Positions 21,873 to 30,258 of a DNA stretch of 33,450 nt are shown piece by piece. The notes beneath the pieces are model-generated. The model had not been told where the DNA came from. It saw nothing but the letters and a program-made list of their open reading frames with translations, and did not search any database. Location of the stretch: the NCBI GenBank assembly GCA_937943605.1, contig CALEAW010000092.1, forward strand, positions 1 to 33,450, written 5' to 3'. How positions within the stretch are numbered: position 1 is the stretch's first letter; every line of letters begins with the position of its first letter. This DNA is from an uncultured Sutterella sp. GTDB lineage: Bacteria > Pseudomonadota > Gammaproteobacteria > Burkholderiales > Burkholderiaceae_F. The translations under genes and the position numbers were made by a program.

Positions 21873-24071
21873 TTAGAAGGCGTAGCGAACGCCAGCATTC
21901 CAACGGTACGGGGTCTTGATTTCGCCACCAGTCACGTATTCAAAGTCGGCGTAGCCGTACAGATTCTTCGTGAAGTTGACGTTCATGCCGAGGCCCAATT
22001 CGTACCAACCGCCACCGAAGTCCTGATCGAAGCGGTTACCGTCCTTAGCATTGGCCTTATGAGCAACCGTAGACGTTTCACCGTCGAAGTCATAGAGGTA
22101 AGACGCACGAACGAACACACTACCCATGTTGTCAGGGCAGTTCAAGCCAGCCTGAACACCCACACGAGCGACGTAGGAGTTGATCGAATCCTGTTCGATC
22201 GTCACGCCGTTCGTGGCACCGTAGTCTTCACCGAAGATGTGAGAAGCCGTGAAGGCCACCTGCGGTTCAACATAGGTGAGGTTGGTGACGGGGAAGCGAT
22301 GACCAGATTCAACCGTCAAAGCGATTGCCTGGGTGCTGTACTTGCCAGCGAGCTTCTTGCCTTCAACAGCGAGGTCGAATTCGTTGTTGAGCTTACCCAC
22401 CTTGGCAGCGACGTCAACATAAGAACCGTTGTCGAAGAGCCAGGTGCTGTAGCCCGTGAACGTGCCCATGTAGTTGTCACCCGTGCCGTTAGCGAAGGTG
22501 GCATCACCAGTCGTGTAGGACACAGCACCACCAACGAACTGCTTCGGACCAGTCGTAGCAACCTGGGTGTCAACACCAGCCTGAACGCCGTAGTACTTGT
22601 TGTCAACATGGCCAGCTTCGGCCTTACCGCCGAACGTACGAGCCCAAACGCCGACAGAACCATTGTTGTTGCGAAGGTCGCCCATACGCTGAGCCATGTC
22701 GTCAGCGTCAGCGCGCCACTGCATCATCGTGATGGCGGTGCTTTCGCCAATAGAAACCAACTGAGCGTTCTTCTGAACGTTCTGAACAACGAAGTCACCC
22801 TGGGCATTGTTCTTACCCGTAACGGTGTCATTGATCAAGCCGCCAGAGAAGGTGACCGTACCGTTACCCGTGTAGTTGTTGTTCTTGTTGTATTCGGCGA
22901 TGACAGCGTCCATGCCCTTTTCGTCAACCAAGGCACCGGCAACAGTTACGTTGACGTCGACTTTGTCATTGGCAGTGAAGTTGGAGCCTTCGAGAGACGT
23001 AAAGGTAGCGTTGACCTTGTCAGAAGCAGCGTTAACAGTAACCTTACCGTCCTTGTTCAAGACGATGTCGCCCTTGCCGGCGAAGTTCTTGAGCGTGACA
23101 TTAGCCTTTTCAACAGCGAGCGTAGAACCAGCACCAGTGTGGAGGGCGTCGATCGTGCTGGATTTGGAACCATCAGCGACCGTCAACGTAACGCCATCAG
23201 CGAGAACGACGCCCTTCTTATCGGCAGCAGCCTTGAAAGCGGCAGCGGCACCACTAAACTGGATGGAGTTAACCTTGCTGTCCTTGTTGACCGTCCAGGA
23301 AGAGGTGTCGTCGAGGGTTACTTCAACCGTGGACTTCTTGGCAACATCAACGCCGCCCGTCCAGGAAGAGCCGTTTTCGAGGTTAACGATGAATTCGCTA
23401 TGGACGTCGTCAGGTGTTACAGGTTGCCCCAAGCTTGGATGCTTGAAGTGATACACATCTTTAAGATCTCCAACCCAATTAGAAGTTTCCAACGAAACAT
23501 GTGTGCTGGTTTTTAAAGAGACTGGGAAAAAAGCAGGCGTTTCGTTATACGTGTAGTACTTATTGATAACATCGCCCTTTAAGGTGCTGTTGGTGAGATT
23601 CAGCGTAGCGGTGTTAGTGAGATTCTTCACTTTAGACTGATCATAACTACCATCAGAGTTGCGAGCAATGCAATCAGCGGCATTTCTGAAGATAACACCT
23701 TCAGATAAATCTAAGCTTGTCCCATTCATGTTGAGAGTGGCACGGTGATTAGGATTTTTTTGACCAGAATTGCTGTCGAAGTCAATAGCCTTCAACTTGT
23801 ACCCGTTATTGTTTGATAAATTAAGGGTCGTTGTACCGTCTTTTTGAGTGTCAGAGTTGGACTCCCTTACGAACAGTTTAACGACGTCTTTGTGATCTGT
23901 TGTTTGGGATTTTTCGAGAGCTTGGGCAAAGAGCGAGTCGTCTGCAATAATGTATCCTTGTGTACCCTGAATGCCTGCCTCATAAGCGCCAATACCGTCT
24001 ACATCCGCCATCACCGGCGTCACAAACAAACCAGCCACAACAATGGCCGTCAACTTCTTCTTGCTAATCAT
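21873..24071 (-). CDS. Autotransporter with C-terminal beta-barrel and mosaic passenger
   Basis: This is a 732-aa type Va secreted protein. Residues 1-22 are a signal peptide (MISKKKLTAIVVAGLFVTPVMA). The passenger, to about 460, is rich in Asn, Thr, Val and short strands with repeated LNLTN/TLNxxN and VxVNV patterns, as in pertactin-like beta-helices. The barrel begins at about 470 (VGVWARTFGGKAEAG), with YYGVQAGVD near 505, and ends in RWNAGVRYAF, with the terminal Phe required for outer-membrane insertion. The mature N-terminal third is markedly AT-richer than the rest (about 37 % GC at 23461-23520 against 60 % at 22201-22260), suggesting that the passenger tip was exchanged. AGAGAAGAA precedes the ATG. 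It is likely surface-exposed; no catalytic or adhesive motif was identified. Confidence 0.85.
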   Translation of the reverse strand: MISKKKLTAIVVAGLFVTPVMADVDGIGAYEAGIQGTQGYIIADDSLFAQALEKSQTTDHKDVVKLFVRESNSDTQKDGTTTLNLSNNNGYKLKAIDFDSNSGQKNPNHRATLNMNGTSLDLSEGVIFRNAADCIARNSDGSYDQSKVKNLTNTATLNLTNSTLKGDVINKYYTYNETPAFFPVSLKTSTHVSLETSNWVGDLKDVYHFKHPSLGQPVTPDDVHSEFIVNLENGSSWTGGVDVAKKSTVEVTLDDTSSWTVNKDSKVNSIQFSGAAAAFKAAADKKGVVLADGVTLTVADGSKSSTIDALHTGAGSTLAVEKANVTLKNFAGKGDIVLNKDGKVTVNAASDKVNATFTSLEGSNFTANDKVDVNVTVAGALVDEKGMDAVIAEYNKNNNYTGNGTVTFSGGLINDTVTGKNNAQGDFVVQNVQKNAQLVSIGESTAITMMQWRADADDMAQRMGDLRNNNGSVGVWARTFGGKAEAGHVDNKYYGVQAGVDTQVATTGPKQFVGGAVSYTTGDATFANGTGDNYMGTFTGYSTWLFDNGSYVDVAAKVGKLNNEFDLAVEGKKLAGKYSTQAIALTVESGHRFPVTNLTYVEPQVAFTASHIFGEDYGATNGVTIEQDSINSYVARVGVQAGLNCPDNMGSVFVRASYLYDFDGETSTVAHKANAKDGNRFDQDFGGGWYELGLGMNVNFTKNLYGYADFEYVTGGEIKTPYRWNAGVRYAF

Positions 24072-24626
24072 GATTCTTCTCTTAGGTCTTTAAAGAAATT
24101 AATCTCAAGAAGAACCGCTAGCAATAACAGCTCTTCCGCTTTTTCGATTCTCAAAAGGTATTGAGTCTTTCTACTTAAGTAGAAAGTATGACGAATCGAC
24201 AAATTTGCATATTACGGACGGAAACATCTGGCCGTCAGATGATATACAAAATATTACAATATTTATCTTAGTTACAGATTCACTAGGTAAAAGAAGGAGT
24301 ATTTGGAGTCTATAGATGACGAGAAACGACAGCGATAATGCGTTTCTTCTGTGACGTGTTGCATAAAACGAGGCCAAAAACAGGGCGGTCCTTGCTGAAA
24401 TCAAATAAGAATCAGATAGTTATCATACTATGTGAAAATTCGGGCTTGAAATATCACACAGAAATAATCACTTTTTACGTTCAGTGAGAAGTGTGATGGT
24501 GATACGACATTCTTTTGAGGATTAACACCTAATGACACTAGCAAGGTGTCAATCAAAAGCAGCGCCAAAAAACGCCTCGATGTCTTCTAAAATAGTCATC
24601 CTTTGTAGGCAAAGAATTTCCTTACT
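24072..24626. other. AT-rich intergenic region upstream of the autotransporter and GNAT genes
   Basis: 555 bases between divergent genes (autotransporter on minus, GNAT on plus). It is AT-rich and contains only a short minus-strand frame at 24171-24404 without motifs. It should carry both promoters. I see no clear operator or RNA structure. Confidence 0.5.
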
Positions 24627-25274
24627 ATGCAATTACGTTCTCTTCGTTCTTCCGACTTACCGCAATGCTTGACGCTCCTTAAACGCGTCTGGGATTTTTC
24701 GGGGTTTGCGCACCCACAAGCCGAAGATGCCACGGCAGCTTGGTACCTTCAGCACCATCTGCAACCCTCAACAGACACGTTTGTGGTGGAGTTTGATGGC
24801 AAAGTCGCTGGCTACTTGTTTGCGACGGTGCCAGGTATGCCACCTATGAGCATGAATCCGACATGGAAGACCATCGATGACGACGTAGAAGCTGCATGGG
24901 AAGCTGTCACCACTCCTAACGAGCGTCAGGGCTTTAAAGACGATTGGTTTTATGGCGGCAATTGGATTGAAAGGGCATTGTTGGATCAGGGGATTAGGTC
25001 TCAAGACGCTGCTTGGGTTCAGCTCTTTGTCGTGAACCCAGACGTACAAGGGCAGGGGCTAGGAAGCCGCCTGTGGAAGGCTTTTGAATCGCTCAAAGCG
25101 GCGCGTGCTGCAAACGAATGGACATTACTTAAAACCGATACGTGGTGCAGCTGGCGCTTTTATGAACGCCGTGGTTTAACGCGTATCGCGGATTGTGTGG
25201 TTAAAGAATTGCCACCTGAAGATGATGGTACACAACCCGCGTACTTTTTGTATGGTTTAGCGCCAAAAAACTGA
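24627..25274 (+). CDS. GNAT-family N-acetyltransferase
   Basis: This 215-aa protein has the GNAT acetyl-CoA fold. It starts MQLRSLRSSDLPQCLTLLKRVW (beta-1/alpha-1). TFVVEFDGKVAGYLFATV near 51-68 gives strands 2-3, and the acetyl-CoA loop VQLFVVNPDVQGQGLGSRLW at 131-150 contains Q/G-x-G-x-G. WTLLKTDTWCSWRFYERRGLTRIAD follows, including the family's FYERRGF-type motif. A central insert (about 75-125, DDDVEAAWEAVTTPNERQGFKDDWF) is longer than in simple GNATs and may shape the acceptor pocket. The acceptor is unknown. The gene is alone on its strand and convergent with the umuD-like gene. The start is set by the domain edge; the ribosome site is weak. Confidence 0.8.
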   Translation: MQLRSLRSSDLPQCLTLLKRVWDFSGFAHPQAEDATAAWYLQHHLQPSTDTFVVEFDGKVAGYLFATVPGMPPMSMNPTWKTIDDDVEAAWEAVTTPNERQGFKDDWFYGGNWIERALLDQGIRSQDAAWVQLFVVNPDVQGQGLGSRLWKAFESLKAARAANEWTLLKTDTWCSWRFYERRGLTRIADCVVKELPPEDDGTQPAYFLYGLAPKN

Positions 25275-25376
25275 CCGATCAAGAAGGACTGAGGGCGCGA
25301 GAGCTTAATATTCACAACCGTTGAGAAGTCTCGCGCCATGCCCAGATGGGTGACCCCTCGTGATCCGTCAAGCGCA

Positions 25377-25829
25377 TTACCAATAACGGCGACCGAGCCC
25401 AGTGACCACGCCTTCAATCGAAAATTCTTCATCGATTGTAGGGGTGATGACGGCAAAAAGACCATTGGCGTTATCGGGGTGTAGTGAGGGTTGGTGGCCT
25501 TCTAAACGATAGCGACGCACAAGATATTCACCCTCATAAAAGACCAAAACGAGGTCACCGGGTTTCGCGTCAAGCGAGCGGTCAACAATCAAAATGTCGT
25601 TAGGTGTAATGCCCGCATCAATCAAGGCTTCACCTTCCATCTTGACGACAAAAGTGGACGAGCGATTACGTACGAAATAGCCATTCAAATCAAAGTCTTC
25701 TGCTTCATAGTCACTCGCGGGTGACGGAAAGCCGCATGATACAAAGGCATCTACATAGGGGAGCGTCATCGGGGACGGAGTCTCTGGGCATGGTCCTAAA
25801 TAAAGAATGTCAGAAGTGATGTGAGTCAT
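25377..25829 (-). CDS. umuD: UmuD-like protein with both catalytic residues replaced
   Basis: This 150-aa protein is clearly related to UmuD: FVSCGFPSPASDYEAEDFDLNGYFVRN at 29-55 matches the E. coli segment around the Cys24-Gly25 cleavage site, retained here as Cys32-Gly33. The S24-type core follows (FVVKMEGEALIDAGITPNDILIVDRSLDAKPGD). UmuD cleaves itself with a Ser60-Lys97 dyad; here the Ser position in GDSMID is Ala68 (MEGEALID) and the Lys position in GEFTVKK is Arg105 (GEYLVRR). Self-cleavage by the standard mechanism should therefore be impossible. Reading frame and length are intact, so this is not simple decay. The gene stands alone, opposite to umuC and 3.6 kb away. It may be a UmuD partner that stays uncleaved or is cleaved by another protein. 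Confidence 0.85.
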   Translation of the reverse strand: MTHITSDILYLGPCPETPSPMTLPYVDAFVSCGFPSPASDYEAEDFDLNGYFVRNRSSTFVVKMEGEALIDAGITPNDILIVDRSLDAKPGDLVLVFYEGEYLVRRYRLEGHQPSLHPDNANGLFAVITPTIDEEFSIEGVVTGLGRRYW

Positions 25830-26031
25830 AGCCTAGTGTCGTTGTTTGAGAATGCGTTAAATGATAAAAAGATTGTAGAGAAGGGTTGCATTTTACGCAA
25901 GCAAGATAGGATGGCTAAAGGCGCGATGTGGAGATGCATACCATTGAGACCTGAACTGTCGAACTCTTCGGCCCACTTTCGCTTCAATCCTCTGACGACA
26001 CTGTGGCGCAACTCTAAAGAAGATCAAGTTC

Positions 26032-26079
26032 AAAGCAAAAAACGAAGCCCTAAGTCATGATTGGCCTAGGGCTTTGTTT
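26032..26079. terminator. Bidirectional-type terminator after the small 75-aa gene
   Basis: AAGCCCTA (26045-26052) pairs with TAGGGCTT (26067-26074). On the minus strand a T-rich run follows (from the A run at 26036-26044), serving the small gene that ends at 26103; the plus side is followed by TTGTTTA. Confidence 0.65.
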
Positions 26080-26102
26080 ACGATCAATGGATCGATTGAA
26101 CG

Positions 26103-26330
26103 CTATTTAGATACGTCCGAATACTTCTTGGCAATCTTTTGAAGACGATCGAGCCACGCATCGTAATCAATGTTGGTGGGTGCCGCGGGTATTAGCGTAT
26201 TACGCGCGGAGAGCAAAAAATCAAAGTCGTCGTTCGGAGAGGTTGCGCTCGACATTGATTTCATCACAACGATACCCAAGGATCCGGTGAGATCCACTAG
26301 TTGGGCTTTTTGTTCTATCGTTGCCATCAT
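26103..26330 (-). CDS. Small hypothetical protein, 75 aa
   Basis: I do not recognise a family. The protein (MMATIEQKAQLVDLTGSLG at the start, then a Ser/Ala/Pro-rich middle and a basic helix LQKIAKKYSDVSK at the end) is soluble and has balanced composition. It is probably real because a GGAGG ribosome site lies directly before the first two ATG codons and a terminator follows the stop. The second ATG at 26327 has the better spacing to the ribosome site. It sits between the umuD-like gene and the uvrA-like gene, but is not co-transcribed with the latter, which is on the other strand. Function unknown. Confidence 0.55.
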   Translation of the reverse strand: MMATIEQKAQLVDLTGSLGIVVMKSMSSATSPNDDFDFLLSARNTLIPAAPTNIDYDAWLDRLQKIAKKYSDVSK

Positions 26331-26655
26331 GCCTCCACGGTCACGGTCATTTATAGCGCAATCTCTAGATTAGCAGATTTTGCAAAGGATAGGCTAGTGT
26401 GAACTACCCGTCGAACCTTGTTCGTCACGTTAATATGACAAGCTTAAAATCGAGGCTAAGAAGAATCAGCGTTTTGAGCCTTTATAAGTGCGTGAACGGG
26501 GCTGGTTGATGAGGTCGGTGACGATGACGTTAGGGTAGTCTTAAAAAGCCCACACTACACGACACGACGGTCTTGACGAAACAACCTTACTTGTCTAAAA
26601 GCGACATCGAGGTCGATAATGGTGTCATCAATGCCAAACAACAATCGAGTCTCGA
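26331..26655. other. Intergenic region before the uvrA-like gene
   Basis: 325 bases separating the divergent small gene and uvrA-like gene; it should hold both promoters. No clear LexA box (CTG-N10-CAG) or other palindrome was seen. The overlapping plus-strand frame 26573-26785 is a shadow that runs into the uvrA-like gene. Confidence 0.5.
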
Positions 26656-29130
26656 ATGGTCGCCAAAATCACAGTACGTGGTGCACGCTTACATAACCTC
26701 AAGAATATTGACCTGGATATTCCGCTTAACCAAATCGTTGGTGTCGCGGGTGTCTCAGGCTCTGGTAAATCGTCGTTGGCTTTAGGGGTGCTCTATAGCG
26801 AAGGTTCTCGACGTTACTTAGCGTCTTTGTCGACATATACTCGTCGCCGTTTAACGCAAGCTTCGAGAGCAGATGTCGATGAAGTCTTGCATGTCCCTGC
26901 TGCCTTGGCACTACATCAAAGACCGGCAGTGCCTGGTATTCGTAGTACGTTTGGGACGGGTACCGAATTACTCAATACTTTGCGCCTTATGTTTTCGCGT
27001 TTGGGCGCGCACGTGTGCCCTAATGGCCATGTGCATGCGCCCACCTTAGATGTGGCTGCTGAAAAGCCTTTGGTGTGTGACATCTGTGGCGTGACATTTG
27101 ATGCGCCAGGCGCAGAAGATCTTTCGTTCAATAGTCGCGGGGCGTGTCCTATGTGTGATGGGACTGGGATTGTACGTACGGTAGACCGAACGACCTTGGT
27201 GCCTGACGACACACTCACGATTGACGAAGGGGCGGTGTTGCCGTGGAAAACGTTGATGTGGTCACTCATGACCGACGTCTGTCGTGCGATGGGGGTACGT
27301 ACGAACGTGCCTTTCAATACTTTGACGGACGACGAAAAAGCGATTGTGTTTGATGGACCAGCGGTCAAAAAGCATATCTTTTATCATCCAAAAGGCTCAA
27401 ACGACGCCGCCGAATTGGACTTTACGTACTTTAGTGCGGTGCGTACAGTCGAAAATGCCCTCAGCAAAGTCAAAGATGAAAGTGGCATGAAGCGTGTGGC
27501 AAGGTTTCTAAAAACCGATGTCTGTCCTGATTGTGGTGGGACGCGCTATAGCCAAGCGGCTCGCGCTTCTACGATTGCCGGCGTGAGTTTGGACGTAGTG
27601 TCAACGTGGCCATTGGTGGATGTGGTTGAGTGGGTCCAAAAGGTGCCAGACACCTTGCCCGACGTCATGCGCCCTATGGCAAACCGACTTTGTGAAACGT
27701 TTATCGAAACCGCTGATCGGCTCCTGAGTTTGGGGCTCGGTTATTTGTCTTTAGACCGTGCGGGTAGTACCCTGTCAACGGGTGAACGTCAACGCATGCA
27801 GCTCGCGCGTGCGGTTCGCAATCGTACGACGGGCGTGCTTTATGTCTTAGACGAACCCTCGATTGGGCTACATCCTGCAAACCTTGAAGGGCTCAAGCGT
27901 GTGATGCATGACTTGGTGGCAGACGGTAATTCGGTCATTTTGGTCGACCATGATACCCAAGTCTTGGGTGAGGCCGATTGGGTGATCGAAATGGGTCCTC
28001 AAGCCGGTCGTGACGGTGGCTTTGTGGTGTCGCAAGGGACGTTAGAAGCGGTGAAGGCGAATCCTCAATCGTTGATAGGCCCCTATCTCAATGGCGAGCC
28101 CGCTGTGGTGCGTAAGCAGATCCCAGAAGACGCGATGTTTGCGCTAGGGACGATCACGCTCACGACCACTGGTTTACATACGGTCAAACCCATGACCGTC
28201 AAAATCCCCAAAGGTCGACTGACGGTTGTGACGGGGGTTTCAGGATCAGGCAAAACCACGCTGGTATTAGAGAGCCTGTTGCCTGGCCTCAAGGCGGCGT
28301 GTGATGGCGAACCACTACCCAACCATGTGCGGGCCATTGAGGCGCCAGGGATTGCCAAAGTCAAACTCATTGATGCGGCACCGATTGGCATTAATGTGCG
28401 CTCCACGGTCGCGACATACGCAGATATTCATGACGATTGTCGTAAGGCCTTTGCGAAAACCCTAGAATCCAAGGCGGCTGGCTTTAAGGCGGGTGACTTT
28501 AGCTATAACACGGGTAAACTTCGTTGCCCTGTTTGTGATGGCACAGGCGTGATTAGTTTAGACGTGCAGTTTTTGCCGGATGTCGACGTGCCGTGTCCCG
28601 CGTGCCACGGGACACGATATAGCAAAACCGCTAGTCAAATTCATCGTGTCAATAAACATGGTGACTCAATCAGCTTGCCGCAGTTGATGGAGCTGAGCGT
28701 TAAAGAAGCACTGCGCGTGACTCGCGACATGCCGTCCGTGCAAAACAAACTCAAGGGGTTAGACGATTTGGGTTTAGGGTACTTGACGCTAGGCGAAGCG
28801 ACGCCCGGCTTATCGGGTGGCGAAGCGCAGCGCTTAAAGCTTGCAGGCGAAATGGGTCGTGGTCAAGACGATACGGTCTTTATTTTTGATGAACCAACGA
28901 TAGGGTTGCATCCAGAGAATGTCAAAACCTTGATGGCGGTCTTTGACCATTTGATTGAATCGGGTGCCACGGTCATTGTGATTGAGCATGATCTAGATGT
29001 CATTCGAAGTGCCGACTGGATGCTTGATTTGGGGCCGGGTGGCGGCGAAGCGGGTGGCCAGTTAGTCTATGCGGGTGTGCCTTTAGGCGCTAAAGACGTG
29101 AAAGAGAGCGTGACGGGGCATTTTCTTTAA
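26656..29130 (+). CDS. Class II UvrA-like ABC ATPase lacking the UvrB-binding domain
   Basis: This 824-aa protein has two ABC ATPase halves. Walker A loops are GVSGSGKSS near 32-40 and GVSGSGKTT near 529; Walker B regions are VLYVLDEPSIGLHP near 394 and VFIFDEPTIGLHP near 740; signature motifs are LSTGERQRMQLA near 373 (the usual form is LSGGEAQR) and LSGGEAQRLKLA near 719. Cys pairs for zinc lie near 137-140 (CDICG), 160 (CPMCDG), 300 (CPDCGG), 624 (CPVCDG) and 647 (CPACHG). In class I UvrA (about 940 aa) a UvrB-binding domain follows the first finger; here the chain passes from ICGVTF directly to the LSFNSRGACPMCDG segment, so it is absent. Such short UvrAs occur in damage tolerance and antibiotic self-protection. 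The ATG at 26656 has a weak ribosome site. Confidence 0.85.
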   Translation: MVAKITVRGARLHNLKNIDLDIPLNQIVGVAGVSGSGKSSLALGVLYSEGSRRYLASLSTYTRRRLTQASRADVDEVLHVPAALALHQRPAVPGIRSTFGTGTELLNTLRLMFSRLGAHVCPNGHVHAPTLDVAAEKPLVCDICGVTFDAPGAEDLSFNSRGACPMCDGTGIVRTVDRTTLVPDDTLTIDEGAVLPWKTLMWSLMTDVCRAMGVRTNVPFNTLTDDEKAIVFDGPAVKKHIFYHPKGSNDAAELDFTYFSAVRTVENALSKVKDESGMKRVARFLKTDVCPDCGGTRYSQAARASTIAGVSLDVVSTWPLVDVVEWVQKVPDTLPDVMRPMANRLCETFIETADRLLSLGLGYLSLDRAGSTLSTGERQRMQLARAVRNRTTGVLYVLDEPSIGLHPANLEGLKRVMHDLVADGNSVILVDHDTQVLGEADWVIEMGPQAGRDGGFVVSQGTLEAVKANPQSLIGPYLNGEPAVVRKQIPEDAMFALGTITLTTTGLHTVKPMTVKIPKGRLTVVTGVSGSGKTTLVLESLLPGLKAACDGEPLPNHVRAIEAPGIAKVKLIDAAPIGINVRSTVATYADIHDDCRKAFAKTLESKAAGFKAGDFSYNTGKLRCPVCDGTGVISLDVQFLPDVDVPCPACHGTRYSKTASQIHRVNKHGDSISLPQLMELSVKEALRVTRDMPSVQNKLKGLDDLGLGYLTLGEATPGLSGGEAQRLKLAGEMGRGQDDTVFIFDEPTIGLHPENVKTLMAVFDHLIESGATVIVIEHDLDVIRSADWMLDLGPGGGEAGGQLVYAGVPLGAKDVKESVTGHFL

Positions 29131-29223
29131 GTTCTTAAGCGCCTCGTCAGGCTTTTCTAGATAATGTTCAATAAGACCCGACACGTAAGGTGTTTTTGCG
29201 TGTCATTTTTGGAGAACAACAGA

Positions 29224-29601
29224 GTGAAAAAGATCGCCCTTACATTAGCCGCGAGTTTGGCGGCGTTGACGCTTGCAAGCGTTGCTCAGGCAAAGCCTAA
29301 TGTGGCTGAAGTAAAGGCACGTGCAGAGCAGGGTGTGGTTGAAGCGCAGTATGCTTTGGGTACGATGTATTTGAAGGGCAATGGCGTCGAACAGAATGCC
29401 CAGAAGGCTTTACATTGGTATATGAAGGCCGCTGAACAAAATAGTGCGATGGCACAAATTAAATTAGGCTTCATGTATGAAGACGGCAATGGTGTTGCCA
29501 AGGACATGAAAAAAGCCAAAGCCTGGTACCAAAAGGCTTGTGAAAATAAGCATGAGTTGGGTTGTGCCTATGCCCAGCGTTTGGCGGATGACGGCTACTA
29601 A
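29224..29601 (+). CDS. Secreted Sel1-repeat protein
   Basis: From the GTG at 29224 the protein has 125 aa and starts VKKIALTLAASLAALTLASVAQA, a clear Sec signal ending at about residue 23. GGAG lies nine bases upstream, which favours this start over an ATG at 29164 that would put 20 residues before the signal. The mature part carries Sel1-like repeats (TPR relatives): AEQGVVEAQYALGTMYLKGNGVEQNAQKALHWYMKAAEQ, then a second with IKLGFMYEDGNGVAKDMKKAKAWYQKACEN, and a half-repeat. Such proteins act as periplasmic scaffolds; some inhibit beta-lactamase-like enzymes, but nothing specific is visible here. A terminator follows at 29631. Confidence 0.8.
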   Translation: MKKIALTLAASLAALTLASVAQAKPNVAEVKARAEQGVVEAQYALGTMYLKGNGVEQNAQKALHWYMKAAEQNSAMAQIKLGFMYEDGNGVAKDMKKAKAWYQKACENKHELGCAYAQRLADDGY

Positions 29602-29630
29602 TGGTCGGTCAATCCGTCTGAACCACGAAG

Positions 29631-29666
29631 CCCGCGTTGAAGTGTGAGACTTTGATGCGGGTTTTT
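29631..29666 (+). terminator. Rho-independent terminator after the Sel1 gene
   Basis: CCCGCGTTGAAG (29631-29642) pairs with CTTTGATGCGGG (29650-29661) through five G-C pairs and several G-U or A-U pairs, followed by TTTTT. It lies 30 bases after the stop. Confidence 0.7.
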
Positions 29667-29787
29667 GGTGTGTGGTTTACGTTCGCCTTGCTTTTTTCCA
29701 AAAAAAGTGAGATGGCGCTCACGGGAACCAGGTACTATGCGCTTCAATCCTTTTCTTTGCCCCACCACTTTCATCTAACGCCACACT

Positions 29788-30258
29788 ATGACCTCAACCC
29801 TTTTGACACCAACGCTTGCCGACATGCCTCACGACTTGCCGGCGATCCCGGATTGGATGCATGCCGAGTGTGACCGCCGCGCACAACGTCAAGTCGATTT
29901 GATGGTGCCATTTATGGGTTTTAACCCGGTGACACGATCGTTTGATGCGGTAGATGCTGAAGAGAGTCGATCTTTGGCATATAAAGCGGCGGTTGAAGAA
30001 GTGAAGGCGCTCTACCGTGAACCGATGACGTCACCTGACGGTCTCACGCACGCCATGACGAATGACCTCGTCGCTTGGATCGAAGAGTATGGCTTGCAAT
30101 GGTCGTACTTTGGAGGCGCAGTAGCCCGCCAAGCTGCGATTGAGCAAACCGCTTCGTACTTTGATGACGGTAAGCGCTTTACGATGGAGCGTTTTATGAC
30201 CATGAAGACCGACCTTCTTGGCAAAGCCAAAGCCGAAAAAGGTGTCGGTCTTAATTAA
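29788..30258 (+). CDS. Hypothetical protein, 156 aa
   Basis: I do not recognise a family. The protein is soluble with no signal. It is acidic to neutral and mostly helical by composition. It has aromatic-rich segments such as LMVPFMGFNPVTRSFDAVDAEESRSL near 38-63 and WIEEYGLQWSYFGGAVARQAA near 92-112. There is no strong ribosome site before the ATG at 29788; a second in-frame ATG at 29824 is an alternative. The stop codon overlaps the stop of the convergent M15 gene by four bases (TTAATTAA). Coding bias like that of the neighbours supports a real gene; function unknown. Confidence 0.6.
   Translation: MTSTLLTPTLADMPHDLPAIPDWMHAECDRRAQRQVDLMVPFMGFNPVTRSFDAVDAEESRSLAYKAAVEEVKALYREPMTSPDGLTHAMTNDLVAWIEEYGLQWSYFGGAVARQAAIEQTASYFDDGKRFTMERFMTMKTDLLGKAKAEKGVGLN

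Noticed and set aside
22059..23516. Open frame of 485 codons on the plus strand, antisense to the autotransporter
   Set aside because: It is the shadow of a strongly biased coding frame in the GC-rich barrel and passenger; its translation has no family motif, and the minus-strand protein has signal peptide, barrel and terminal Phe.
25821..26060. 79-codon plus-strand frame divergent from the umuD-like gene
   Set aside because: It overlaps the umuD start region and the terminator at 26045-26074, and its translation is Lys/Ser-rich without motif.
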